DNA from: Enterococcus wangshanyuanii
GTDB lineage: Bacteria; Bacillota; Bacilli; Lactobacillales; Enterococcaceae
NCBI RefSeq assembly: GCF_002197645.1
Contig: NZ_CP021874.1
Span: 2,790,001 to 2,854,000 of the forward strand
Length of the DNA: 64,000 bases
Reading direction: 5' to 3'
The notes under the pieces are model-generated. The model ran no database searches, had not been told where the DNA came from, and saw only the letters and a list, made by a program, of their open reading frames with translations. Position 1 is the first letter of the stretch, and each line of letters starts with the position of its first letter. Below are positions 1-8,038 of this stretch, one piece after another. The translations under genes were made by a program, and so were the position numbers.

Positions 1-660
1 CAGCGTTTTGAAGCATTGATTTCTTCGATTCCGATTGAATATTTTTCTTTAACAGATGATATTATCCAAATAGCAAAAGAAAAACTGCATTATAAGCTAA
101 GCGAAATGCTCTATATTTCTTTGACCGATCATTTATTCAACTTAATAAAGTTACATCAGCAAGGATTGTCTCTACATAATCATTTATCTTGGGAGATCAA
201 AAAGTTTTATCCTAAAGAGTTTGAAGTGGGAAAACAGGCATTGCAGCTGATTGCAGAAAAAATGAAGGTCACTTTAGAAGATGAGGAAGCAGGGAATATT
301 GCGATGCATTTGATCAATGCTCAGATCAATGAGGATGGGTTACAAACCATTGATGCACAAACGACGGCTAAGAAGATTCGCGATATCGTTACGATCATAC
401 GTTTATCCAATAAATTGACCATCAATGAAGATTCTCTGGCTTATGACCGTTTTGTGACGCATTTACGTTTTTTCTTTCAACGATTGAGTCGTAGAGAAGT
501 CGTCTCAAAGCCGAATTCGTTGCTGACAAATGTAAAAGAGCAATATGACCAAGCATTTCAGACGATGAGATTGGTCGAGGAGTATCTTGACTCGCCACTT
601 AGTGACGATGAGCAGTTATATTTGACTTTGCATATTCAAAAATTAATAGAGAACGATTAG
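1..660 (+). CDS. BglG/LicT-family transcription antiterminator (5' truncated by window)
   Basis: The frame is open from the first base, so the RNA-binding CAT domain and true start lie upstream. What remains (about 219 residues) is two PTS-regulation domains, with the conserved histidine contexts SLTDH and NIAMHL in PRD1 and FVTHL and TLHIQ in PRD2. In this family the histidines are phosphorylated by HPr or the cognate EIIB, which decides whether the protein binds RNA and prevents termination. The stop codon touches a RAT-like RNA element and terminator ahead of a beta-glucoside-type PTS gene, so it very probably controls that operon. Family call is firm; the inducing sugar is unknown. Confidence 0.93.
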   Translation, partial: QRFEALISSIPIEYFSLTDDIIQIAKEKLHYKLSEMLYISLTDHLFNLIKLHQQGLSLHNHLSWEIKKFYPKEFEVGKQALQLIAEKMKVTLEDEEAGNIAMHLINAQINEDGLQTIDAQTTAKKIRDIVTIIRLSNKLTINEDSLAYDRFVTHLRFFFQRLSRREVVSKPNSLLTNVKEQYDQAFQTMRLVEEYLDSPLSDDEQLYLTLHIQKLIEND

Positions 661-688
661 GGTTGTTACTGGTAAAGCAGGCAAGACT
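659..688 (+). promoter_or_regulatory. Ribonucleic antiterminator (RAT) element
   Basis: The stretch GGTTGTTACTGGTAAAGCAG followed by GCAAGACT closely resembles LicT/SacT-type RAT sequences (GGATTGTTACTG...GCAGGCAAAACC from memory of the family). It overlaps the 5' arm of the following terminator stem, as required for mutually exclusive RNA folds. The upstream gene encodes the matching antiterminator type. Confidence 0.85.
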
Positions 689-733
689 GACAAAAACTTT
701 CTTTGGGAGAGTCTTTGTTTGTCTTGCCTTTTT
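680..733 (+). terminator. Leader terminator controlled by the RAT switch
   Basis: GGCAAGAC (680-687) pairs with GTCTTGCC (721-728) and is followed by TTTTT. The first arm is shared with the RAT element, so antiterminator binding should abolish this stem and allow transcription into the PTS gene at 761. Confidence 0.85.
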
Positions 734-760
734 ATATGAAATTTAGAAAGGAAGAAAAAA

Positions 761-2662
761 ATGGCCTATGAAAAATTAGTACAAGAAATATTGAGCGGTG
801 TTGGAGGAAAAGAAAATATTAATGGATTAACTCATTGTATTACTCGTTTACGTTTCAATCTCAAAGATGAAGGAAAAGCTGCGACAGATAAATTGAAAGA
901 AGTATCAGGGATCGTAACAGTTGTTCAAAGCGGCGGCCAATATCAAGTGGTCATTGGCAATCATGTGCCGGAAGTGTATAAGGAATTCATCGAAGCTGCT
1001 GGTTTATCATCAGATATGAATGTTGTAGAAGAGAAAAAAGGGTTGCTGGATAGCTTTATTGACATTATTTCAGGGATTTTTACTCCGGTTTTAGGCTTGT
1101 TGGCTGCGACAGGGATGATCAAAGGGCTGAATGTGCTATTTGTTTCTTTAGGCTGGATCACGAATACATCAGGAACATATGCTATCTTGCAAGCTGCTGG
1201 AGATTGCTTCTTTTATTTCTTCCCCATATTTTTAGGGTACACAGCAGCGAAAAAGTTTGGACTGAATCAATTTGTAGGTATGGCATTGGGTGCAGCGCTT
1301 GTATACCCAGCGATTGCTAACTTAACGACCAATGCAGAACCTTTGTATACATTATTTTCGGGAACGATTTTTGAATCTCCTGTCTACATTACTTTTTTAG
1401 GGATTCCGGTTATTTTGATGAGCTATAGCTCAAGTGTGATCCCGATCGTCATCGCCACCTTCTTTGGCGGAAAATTTGAAAAGGCGTTGACAAAAATTAT
1501 TCCTAGTGTTTTGAAAAGCTTTTTGGTTCCTTTTTTGACTGTTTTAGTTATCGTGCCGTTAACGTTTATCGTGATTGGACCAATGGCTACTTGGATGGGG
1601 GATCTTTTAGGTAAAGCTGTTTTGGCGATTTATACGTTTAGTCCTGTGATCGCAGGTCTGGCAGTAGGTGCGGTCTGGCAAGTGCTAGTGATGTTTGGCT
1701 TGCATTGGGGAATCATCCCGATCGCAATCAATAATATTAGTGTTTTAGGCTATGATCCTGTGATGGTTTTAGGTCAAGCGACACCATTTGCAACAGCAGG
1801 TGCTGTTTTAGCGGTGATCATTAAATCTCGGAACACATCGGTTCGTGCGATGGGAATTCCAGCTTTTATTTCTAGCTTGTTTGGTGTTTCTGAGCCGTCT
1901 CTATACGGCATTACTTTGCCGCGGAAAAAACCGTTTATCGCTACGTTGATTTCAGCTTCTGTCGGCGGTCTGATCATGGGGATCTTTGGAACGAAGTCCT
2001 TCATTATGGGTGGTATGGGGATTTTTAGTTTACCGAATTATATTAGTCCGGATGAGGGGATCGGTAGCGGTTTTTATGGCTATGCGCTTGCGATCGTCGT
2101 AGCGTTTGTTCTTTCATTTGGTCTAACATTGACTTTCTTCTATGATCCAAAGGCAGATCGTGAAGCACAACAAAAAAAAGATAACGAAGGCCGCACAGTG
2201 GAACCAGCCAAAACGGGATTGATGACGGAGCTGGAAGTGCCGCTTCCACTTACTGGAGAGGTTTATCCATTGTCAGATATAGAGGATGCTGCCTTTTCTA
2301 CAGGCTTATTAGGAAAAGGGCTGGTTGTGCGTCCAAGTGATGGGAAAGTTTATGCACCTTTTGATGGAACGGTTGAAACACTGTTTCCAACAAATCATGC
2401 GATTGGTTTAAAATCTGAGGAAGGTATTGAGCTTTTGATCCATATTGGGATGGACACCGTGAATTTAGAAGGGAAATATTTTACGCCTCATGTGAAGCAA
2501 GGAAAGAGCATCAAAAAAGGACAGCTGCTTTTAGCGTTTGATGGCGCTGCGATTCAAGAAGCTGGCTATTCGATCGATACGCCGATCGTTGTTACGAATA
2601 CGAAAGAGTATCTTGATGTGGTAGAAAAAATTGCAGAGAGTGAATTAATTATTATTAAGTAA
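761..2662 (+). CDS. PTS beta-glucoside-family transporter, EIIBCA
   Basis: A 633-residue sugar permease with three fused domains: EIIB at about 1-90 with phosphorylatable Cys26 (THCITRLRF), a multi-spanning EIIC at about 100-460 with the family motif GLHWGIIPIAINN, and EIIA at about 490-633 with His546 and His561 (LLIHIGMDTV). It imports and phosphorylates a sugar at the membrane. AAAGGAAGAAAAAA precedes the ATG. Because a cytoplasmic sulfatase starts 12 nt after its stop, the natural inference is that it brings in a sulfated sugar as its phosphate. The specific substrate cannot be read from sequence; plain aryl beta-glucosides are the usual alternative for this family. Confidence 0.95.
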   Translation: MAYEKLVQEILSGVGGKENINGLTHCITRLRFNLKDEGKAATDKLKEVSGIVTVVQSGGQYQVVIGNHVPEVYKEFIEAAGLSSDMNVVEEKKGLLDSFIDIISGIFTPVLGLLAATGMIKGLNVLFVSLGWITNTSGTYAILQAAGDCFFYFFPIFLGYTAAKKFGLNQFVGMALGAALVYPAIANLTTNAEPLYTLFSGTIFESPVYITFLGIPVILMSYSSSVIPIVIATFFGGKFEKALTKIIPSVLKSFLVPFLTVLVIVPLTFIVIGPMATWMGDLLGKAVLAIYTFSPVIAGLAVGAVWQVLVMFGLHWGIIPIAINNISVLGYDPVMVLGQATPFATAGAVLAVIIKSRNTSVRAMGIPAFISSLFGVSEPSLYGITLPRKKPFIATLISASVGGLIMGIFGTKSFIMGGMGIFSLPNYISPDEGIGSGFYGYALAIVVAFVLSFGLTLTFFYDPKADREAQQKKDNEGRTVEPAKTGLMTELEVPLPLTGEVYPLSDIEDAAFSTGLLGKGLVVRPSDGKVYAPFDGTVETLFPTNHAIGLKSEEGIELLIHIGMDTVNLEGKYFTPHVKQGKSIKKGQLLLAFDGAAIQEAGYSIDTPIVVTNTKEYLDVVEKIAESELIIIK

Positions 2663-2674
2663 AGGAGTAACATC

Positions 2675-4147
2675 ATGCGAGCAATAATGATCATGTTTGA
2701 TACGTTATCACGGGACTTTTTATCCAATTACGGCAATCAGTGGATGAAGACACCCAATTTTCAGCGATTAAGAGAAAAAACAACGACCTTTGATAATTTT
2801 TATGGAGGGAGTATGCCGTGCATGCCGGCTCGGCGGGAATTGCACACGGGACGGTACAATTTTATGCATCGTATGTGGGGACAGTTGGAGCCGTTTGATC
2901 ATTCGATTTTTGAAGTGATGCAAAAAAATGGAATCTACTGCCATCTGGTAACCGACCACTCGCATTATTTTGAAGACGGCGGAGCGACTTATCATAATCG
3001 TTACTCTACTTGGGAAGGCTTTCGAGGGCAGGAAGGTGATCGCTGGGCACCTAGAAAGCTGGGCGAAGATCATCCAGAACAAAATCCTTTGAATAAGACT
3101 GGTATTTCAGTCGAGCAACATTTCGCTAATCGTCAAAAGCAAACCGTAGAAGAAACGATGTCCAGTCCCTTGACAATAAAGGCTGGTTTAGAATTTTTAG
3201 ATGCGTACAAGACCGAAGAGGACTGGTTTTTACAAATTGAATGTTTCGATCCGCATGAACCATTTTATGTACCTGAAAAGTATCGTGAGATGTATCAGGA
3301 ACAGCCGACAGATCGTCCGTACTTCTGGCCTAAATATGGACGCGTGACGGAAGATGTGGATGACGATGATTTAGTAGAGTTGCAAAAAGAATACGCTGCA
3401 CTAGTTAGCATGTGTGATGTGCATTTAGGAAAGCTTTTAGATTATCTGGACGAAAATAACATGTGGGAAGATACCTTGGTGATCATCAATACGGATCACG
3501 GCTTCTTACTTGGTGAGCATGACTGGATCGGGAAAAATGTAGCACCGATGTACGAAGAAATCATTCATCTGCCATTTTTTATCAGTTATCCTGACAGCAC
3601 GACAGGCAATCACTGTCAAACACTTAGCCAAACGATCGATATTCCAGCTACATTGCTGGATTACTTTGGCATTGAAAATCAGCTGGAAATGGATGGTAAA
3701 TCCTTGCTGCCGATATTAAAAAAAGAGCAACAAGAGCTGCATCCTGAAATTATTTTTGGAACTAATGGAGGACATGTAAATATTTATGACGGCCGCTATG
3801 TATATATGCGTGCATCCGTTCATCCAGACAATGGCCCAAATACGATCCAGACATTGAACTATGCGATGATGCGCGGCTTTTTGAAGAAAGAGATGTTGGA
3901 TCAATTCACTATAAAACCAGGGAATCGGTTTACGAATCAATATCCGTATACAGAAATTGCAGTAACGACCTACATTGATTCGTATTCTATAGGACATTTA
4001 CTTTTTGATTTAGCAAATGATCCCAAACAGGAGCGGCCGATCCGGGATGCACAGATCGAGGCTGAAATGTTGAGTAAATTAGTGAAAATGATGAATAAAA
4101 TTGAGGCACCAGATAGTGAATATGAACGCTTAGGTATTCAAAAATAG
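2675..4147 (+). CDS. Cys-type sulfatase (family S1), cytoplasmic
   Basis: A 490-residue alkaline-phosphatase-fold sulfatase. The signature is C49-M-P-A-R53, the C-x-P-x-R site whose Cys is converted to formylglycine. An N-terminal metal ligand is likely at Asp9, and the C-terminal metal/substrate site is NTDHGFLLGEHDW with Asp274 and His275. There is no signal peptide, so it acts in the cytoplasm, presumably on the sugar-phosphate delivered by the upstream PTS. AAAGGAG lies 7 nt before the ATG. Both downstream maturases (radical SAM and FGE type) are able in principle to modify this C-x-P-x-R motif. Substrate position and sugar are unknown. Confidence 0.95.
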   Translation: MRAIMIMFDTLSRDFLSNYGNQWMKTPNFQRLREKTTTFDNFYGGSMPCMPARRELHTGRYNFMHRMWGQLEPFDHSIFEVMQKNGIYCHLVTDHSHYFEDGGATYHNRYSTWEGFRGQEGDRWAPRKLGEDHPEQNPLNKTGISVEQHFANRQKQTVEETMSSPLTIKAGLEFLDAYKTEEDWFLQIECFDPHEPFYVPEKYREMYQEQPTDRPYFWPKYGRVTEDVDDDDLVELQKEYAALVSMCDVHLGKLLDYLDENNMWEDTLVIINTDHGFLLGEHDWIGKNVAPMYEEIIHLPFFISYPDSTTGNHCQTLSQTIDIPATLLDYFGIENQLEMDGKSLLPILKKEQQELHPEIIFGTNGGHVNIYDGRYVYMRASVHPDNGPNTIQTLNYAMMRGFLKKEMLDQFTIKPGNRFTNQYPYTEIAVTTYIDSYSIGHLLFDLANDPKQERPIRDAQIEAEMLSKLVKMMNKIEAPDSEYERLGIQK

Positions 4148-4157
4148 AAAAGGAAAT

Positions 4158-4194
4158 GGCGTTTCTTTAGAGCTATTATAACTAAAGAAGCGCC
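4158..4194 (+). other. Intercistronic hairpin between sulfatase and maturase genes
   Basis: GGCGTTTCTTTAG (4158-4170) pairs with CTAAAGAAGCGCC (4182-4194) with one G-U pair, and flanking GGAAA/TTTCC can extend it. No T-run follows, so it looks like a partial terminator, processing site or mRNA stabiliser that would set sulfatase mRNA above maturase mRNA, rather than a full stop. Confidence 0.6.
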
Positions 4195-4240
4195 TGCTTT
4201 CCCAAAGGGAATGATAGAAATCAGGAAACAAGGTGAAATG

Positions 4241-5353
4241 ATGAAACATATATCTGTTTTGATCAAACCGGCGTCGTCTATGTGCAACCTTCGTTGTAAC
4301 TATTGTTTTTACGCTAATGTCAGTTCTCTTAGGGACGTTCGATCGTACGGGAAAATGACAGAGGATGTTGCAAAGAAGATGATCGAAAACATATACATAG
4401 ATCTAGAAGACGGGGATGAGCTAACGTTAGCTTTTCAAGGCGGGGAACCGACTATGGCAGGATTGAATTATTTTAAAAACATCGCTGCTCTGACAAGTCA
4501 ACAAAAAAAGCATGTTCGAGTGCATTATGCGATCCAAACGAACGGTATGGTCATCAATGAGAAGTGGTGTGAATTTTTCAAAGAACATCATTTTCTAGTA
4601 GGATTATCCATTGATGGACATCCTTTGTATCATGATTTAAACCGTGTCGATCCAAAAGGACGTGGAACTTTTTATCGTGTGTTGGAAACGAAGAAACTTT
4701 TTGACCGCTATGAGATTGATTACAATATCTTGTGTGTGTTAACCAATCCGCTGGCAAAAGAGGGTGAGAACGTCTTTCGATTTTTAAAAGAAGAGGAAAT
4801 CGATTATGTGCAGTTCATTCCTTGCCTTGATGAGTTAGATTCAGTAGAAAAAAGCAGCTACGCTTTAACGCCAAACCATTTTGCGGCTTTTTATCATCAA
4901 ATGCTGACTCTTTGGCTAGAAGAATTGAAAGCCGGCCGCTATATAAGTGTTAAGTTGTTCGATGATTTAATAAATTTGCTGGTGCATCAGCAAGTAAGTG
5001 CCTGCGGTATTTTAGGCAATTGTCAAGTTCAGTATGTGATCGAAGCAGATGGCAGTGTATATCCGTGTGATTTTTATGTGTTAGATGAATATCGAATGGG
5101 GTATATTCAGGAAAACTCTTTGCGGGAAATGTTCACACAAGAGACCTCCAAACGATTCATTTGTGAGCGGACAGCACTCCCTCAAACATGCCATAGTTGC
5201 ATTTTTCAGCAAATGTGCGGTGGTGGTTGTAAACGAATGAAGGATGCTGTCTACGTAGATGAACAAGGAAGTTGCGGCTACCGACAGGTCTTAAAGGAAT
5301 TTATACCGAAAATAGAGGAGATACTGAGGTTGCTACAGGGGGTAAGAGTGTGA
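4241..5353 (+). CDS. Anaerobic sulfatase-maturating enzyme (radical SAM, anSME)
   Basis: A radical SAM/SPASM enzyme that oxidises the sulfatase Cys or Ser to formylglycine without oxygen. The chosen start (370 residues) gives an N-terminus typical of anSMEs (ISVLIKPASSMCNLRCNYCF); GGTGA lies just upstream, while the in-frame ATGs at 4211 and 4238 are less well placed. The radical SAM cluster motif is C15-x3-C19-x2-C22. The C-terminal half carries the auxiliary-cluster cysteines CGILGNC, VYPCDFYVLDEYRMG and CHSCIFQQMCGGGCKR. It follows the sulfatase by about 90 nt and its stop overlaps the next start, so it is part of the same operon. Partner is almost certainly the sulfatase at 2675. Confidence 0.95.
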   Translation: MKHISVLIKPASSMCNLRCNYCFYANVSSLRDVRSYGKMTEDVAKKMIENIYIDLEDGDELTLAFQGGEPTMAGLNYFKNIAALTSQQKKHVRVHYAIQTNGMVINEKWCEFFKEHHFLVGLSIDGHPLYHDLNRVDPKGRGTFYRVLETKKLFDRYEIDYNILCVLTNPLAKEGENVFRFLKEEEIDYVQFIPCLDELDSVEKSSYALTPNHFAAFYHQMLTLWLEELKAGRYISVKLFDDLINLLVHQQVSACGILGNCQVQYVIEADGSVYPCDFYVLDEYRMGYIQENSLREMFTQETSKRFICERTALPQTCHSCIFQQMCGGGCKRMKDAVYVDEQGSCGYRQVLKEFIPKIEEILRLLQGVRV

Positions 5354-6126
5354 TAGGGATTCTTTATTTTATTGTGATCGTACTAGCGAATACCGTAGGA
5401 GCCGTTTCTGGTATGGGGGGCGGTGTGCTGATTAAACCGATTTTTGATTTTATTGGTGCGCATAATGTAGCTTCGATTTCTTTTTATTCTGCTACTGCGG
5501 TTTTTACGATGTCGATCGTTTCTACTTCACGTCAACTAATGAGTGGCCGCAAAATTAATTGGCAAATCGTCTGTTGGGTATCTGCTGGTGCTATTCTAGG
5601 AGGGATTCTTGGAAATGTTGTCTTTGAAACTTTTCTGCGCTGGTTTGGCAATGAAGATAGTGTCCAGCTGATTCAAATTTCGTTAACAGTGATCACTTTA
5701 GTTTTTGCTTTACTTTATACCAAATATGATTGGCGAAACTTCCATTTGACGCATGTTTTTTGGTATTTATCTTGTGGTTTTGTTCTGGGTTTTTTAGCGA
5801 GTTTGTTAGGAATAGGCGGAGGGCCGATCAACGTTTCGTTACTGATGCTGCTATTTTCTTTACCAATCAAGGATGCCACGATTTATTCGATTTGCACGAT
5901 TTTCTTTTCTCAATTTGCTAAGCTAGTCATGATCGCTTGTTCTACCGGTTTTGGTCGATACGATTTGACGATGTTATGGTTTATCATTCCAGCTGCCATC
6001 GTTGGCGGTCTACTGGGGGCAAATCTAAGCAACACGCTATCATCGAAGAAAGTAACATTGATTTTCCAAGGTGTGATTATTCTAGTTTTACTTATTAACT
6101 TGTATAATGCTTGCCAATTGTTATAG
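5350..6126 (+). CDS. TauE/SafE-family membrane protein (probable sulfite/sulfate-type anion exporter)
   Basis: About 258 residues with 7-8 hydrophobic segments and the two family repeats, each with a glycine-rich turn (VSGMGGGVLIKP and LLGIGGGPINVSLL). The start is GTG at 5350, overlapping the maturase stop (GTGA) and preceded by AGGGGGT at 5337-5343; the reading frame is open further upstream but only inside the maturase gene. TauE/SafE proteins are linked to export of sulfite, sulfoacetate or related anions. Here the context suggests disposal of sulfate released by the sulfatase, which is inference. Confidence 0.88.
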   Translation: MIGILYFIVIVLANTVGAVSGMGGGVLIKPIFDFIGAHNVASISFYSATAVFTMSIVSTSRQLMSGRKINWQIVCWVSAGAILGGILGNVVFETFLRWFGNEDSVQLIQISLTVITLVFALLYTKYDWRNFHLTHVFWYLSCGFVLGFLASLLGIGGGPINVSLLMLLFSLPIKDATIYSICTIFFSQFAKLVMIACSTGFGRYDLTMLWFIIPAAIVGGLLGANLSNTLSSKKVTLIFQGVIILVLLINLYNACQLL

Positions 6127-6141
6127 AAAGAAGGGAACGTT

Positions 6142-6993
6142 ATGATTGTTATACCAGATGGAGTATATAAAATTGGTACGGATCAGCCAGATGGATTTCT
6201 TACGGATAATGAAGGACCGCAAATCACTATTCAGCATCCTACCTTTAGCATTGATGAAATAACAGTGACGAATGAAGCATTTGCCATTTTTGTTAAGGAG
6301 ACAGGCTATATTACAGAGGCTGAAAAGTTTGGCTGGTCTTTTGTTTTTCATTATTTTGTAAGTGAAGAAATAAAAAAAGCGAATGAAAAAGTCCCGAATA
6401 TGAGTTGGTGGTACGCAGTAGAAGGCGCAGACTGGCAACATCCAGAAGGGCCAGACTCATCTATCGAAAAACGGTGGGATCATCCAGTTGTTCAAGTATC
6501 TCGAAATGATGCAGTTGCTTATTGTTTGTGGGCTGGAAAAAGGTTACCTACAGAAGCAGAGTGGGAAATTGCAGCGAAAGGCGGAACCGATTTCGAAAAG
6601 TATTATTGGGGGGAGGATTTACTTGAGAATGGTTCCTATCACTGTAATATTTGGCAAGGTGATTTTCCCCAAAAAAATACATTAGAAGACGGCTTTGCGA
6701 GTACGGCACCAGCTAAATGGTATGAAGCAAATGCTTATGGACTTTATCAGCCGATCGGAAATGTTTGGGAATGGTGCAGTAATCCCGCCCGTATCGACTT
6801 AACAGCATTTCAAAAGAAGGACAGCAGCTATTTTTGGGAGAAGCATCAAAAAATAGCTGATCAGATGTATGCTACTCGTGGAGGGTCTTTTTTATGTCAT
6901 CAGTCTTATTGTAAACGATATCGAATTGCTGCTCGAAATGGGAATACTGGTATGTCGGCTGCGAATAATTTGGGGTTTCGGTGTGTAAAATAG
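6142..6993 (+). CDS. Formylglycine-generating enzyme (aerobic FGE/SUMF1 type)
   Basis: A 283-residue protein with the FGE-sulfatase (DUF323) fold. Features are the N-terminal substrate/structure motif [17 protein letters not shown], the central [25 protein letters not shown], and a C-terminus ([16 protein letters not shown] ... NNLGFRC) that matches true FGEs. Both active-site copper-binding cysteines are present (Cys252 and Cys257, the C-H-x-S-Y-C pair), which distinguishes a working oxygen-dependent FGE from the many SUMF1-like domains lacking them. No signal peptide. RBS AAGGGA. Last gene of the sulfatase operon, 15 nt after the exporter. It duplicates the chemistry of the anaerobic maturase three genes earlier. 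Confidence 0.92.
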   Translation: MIVIPDGVYKIGTDQPDGFLTDNEGPQITIQHPTFSIDEITVTNEAFAIFVKETGYITEAEKFGWSFVFHYFVSEEIKKANEKVPNMSWWYAVEGADWQHPEGPDSSIEKRWDHPVVQVSRNDAVAYCLWAGKRLPTEAEWEIAAKGGTDFEKYYWGEDLLENGSYHCNIWQGDFPQKNTLEDGFASTAPAKWYEANAYGLYQPIGNVWEWCSNPARIDLTAFQKKDSSYFWEKHQKIADQMYATRGGSFLCHQSYCKRYRIAARNGNTGMSAANNLGFRCVK

Positions 6994-7020
6994 CAGAACT
7001 TGATAGGATTTAAAAAAAGA

Positions 7021-7076
7021 AACCAACGCATGCTTCTTCAAATAACTGAAGAGAATGCATTGGTTTTTGTTTTGTA
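7021..7076 (+). terminator. Terminator of the sulfatase operon
   Basis: AACCAACGCATGCTTCTTC pairs imperfectly with GAAGAGAATGCATTGGTT, followed by TTTGTTTT. It closes the operon that begins at or before 761. Confidence 0.8.
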
Positions 7077-7103
7077 CAGTTAACTACCACGAACGTAAAT
7101 TCT

Positions 7104-7319
7104 TTAAAAACCGGATTCATTAACCGAGACAATGATCGATTGTGATGTAATAACAATTGATTGAGGATCTTGTGGTAAATACAAAACATCGACTACTTTA
7201 CCAACATTTAGTTTTTCAGCACTTTCAGCTAACATGACTCTTGTGATTTCAGCATCGTATTGTTCGCCATCTGCTTTTGTGACGCGTAAAGTCAATGTGA
7301 GTTCTGGATTTCCTTGATT
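7104..7319 (-). pseudogene. C-terminal fragment of a small Gram-positive protein (remnant)
   Basis: The frame runs 72 codons directly after an in-frame TAA, with no ATG and no ribosome site; only a TTG at 7295 could start it. The residues (NPELTLTLRVTKADG ... GKVVDVLYLPQDP) match the second half of a common Gram-positive layout, Ax..G....NP...L.L.V....G..Y.A.......G..V.V.Y.P..P, whose membrane-anchored first half is missing here. I read this as a truncated relic. A short TTG-started protein is the alternative. Confidence 0.5.
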
Positions 7320-7336
7320 TTAGAAGGAGGCAGGTA

Positions 7337-7411
7337 ATGAAAATCAATTACGTTTGGAATCACGTTTATGCAATGGAAGTAAAACTGATGTCATTTATAC
7401 CTGTGATATAA
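7337..7411 (+). CDS. Possible 24-residue peptide
   Basis: An ATG preceded at good spacing by GAAGGAGGCAGGTA opens a 24-codon frame (MKINYVWNHVYAMEVK...) ending in TAA. The strong ribosome site is the only support. It lies between a gene relic and a promoter-proximal inverted repeat, so it may itself be debris. No recognised family. Confidence 0.2.
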   Translation: MKINYVWNHVYAMEVKLMSFIPVI

Positions 7412-7430
7412 ATGATACAAAAAATTTTCT

Positions 7431-7458
7431 CTATACTGATAAAAAGGGTTCAGTATAG
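7431..7458 (+). promoter_or_regulatory. Perfect 9-bp inverted repeat ahead of the 7470 gene
   Basis: CTATACTGA (7431-7439) and TCAGTATAG (7450-7458) are exact inverted repeats with a 10-nt spacer; the second arm runs into the ribosome site AGGAGG (7457-7462). It could be a repressor operator or an RNA hairpin hiding the ribosome site. Confidence 0.5.
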
Positions 7459-7469
7459 GAGGAATTGAT

Positions 7470-7991
7470 ATGTTGAAGAAAAAAAGCGTTCGAATCGCAT
7501 TACTAGTGATCGTGTTGGCAGTCATTGGTGGAGGAGGATTTTTAGGCTACTATCGGCTGAGCAGAATTCAAGGAACGAAGCAAGAAGAGATCATAAATAA
7601 AGAGTTAAAAAATACTACAGCTGCAACAAAGGTCGTCGTGTATACTCAAGACCGAGCCTTCAAAAATGATATAATGGATGAAGTAAAAAAAGAAGTAGAG
7701 TCCCAAAAAATCTATATGGAAATACAGCCCATAGAAGAAATGGACTCAGATTTTAGTAAATGGGATAAAGTAGTGGTTTTTGGAACGGTTCAATCAAGTG
7801 AACCGCCTGGAGACTCTCGTGCTGTGATCGAGGAGCATATTGGCGATAAAAAAATGGGTATCTTTTTAACAGCAGATTCAGGTGTATGGTCTCATCAGCC
7901 GGAGGACGTTGATGTATTTGCAAGTGCTTCTAAAAACGAAAACAGCAAAGTATTTAAAGAGAAGATCCTTGCGTTTATTGACAATAAATAA
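7470..7991 (+). CDS. Membrane-anchored hypothetical protein
   Basis: A 173-residue protein starting with a lysine-rich N-terminus and one hydrophobic segment (about 7-27, ALLVIVLAVIGGGGFLGYY), then an exported domain. The domain has alternating strand/helix patterns (TKVVVYTQD, DKVVVFGTVQSSEPP, KMGIFLTADSGVW) that look flavodoxin-like, but I recognise no family or cofactor motif with confidence. AGGAGGAATTGAT precedes the ATG. It forms a single-gene unit between an inverted repeat and a bidirectional terminator. Confidence 0.7.
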   Translation: MLKKKSVRIALLVIVLAVIGGGGFLGYYRLSRIQGTKQEEIINKELKNTTAATKVVVYTQDRAFKNDIMDEVKKEVESQKIYMEIQPIEEMDSDFSKWDKVVVFGTVQSSEPPGDSRAVIEEHIGDKKMGIFLTADSGVWSHQPEDVDVFASASKNENSKVFKEKILAFIDNK

Positions 7992-7994
7992 GCA

Positions 7995-8038
7995 AAAGTT
8001 AGACAAATCTGTCCGTCAGTTTTGTCTAACTTTTTTTA
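7995..8038. terminator. Bidirectional terminator
   Basis: AAAGTTAGACAAA (7995-8007) and TTTGTCTAACTTT (8020-8032) form a 13-bp stem with T-runs on both sides, serving the convergent genes at 7470 (+) and 8036 (-). Confidence 0.85.

Noticed and set aside
6121..6441. Antisense frame to the FGE gene, 106 codons
   Set aside because: Lies opposite a gene with clear catalytic motifs; no ribosome site.
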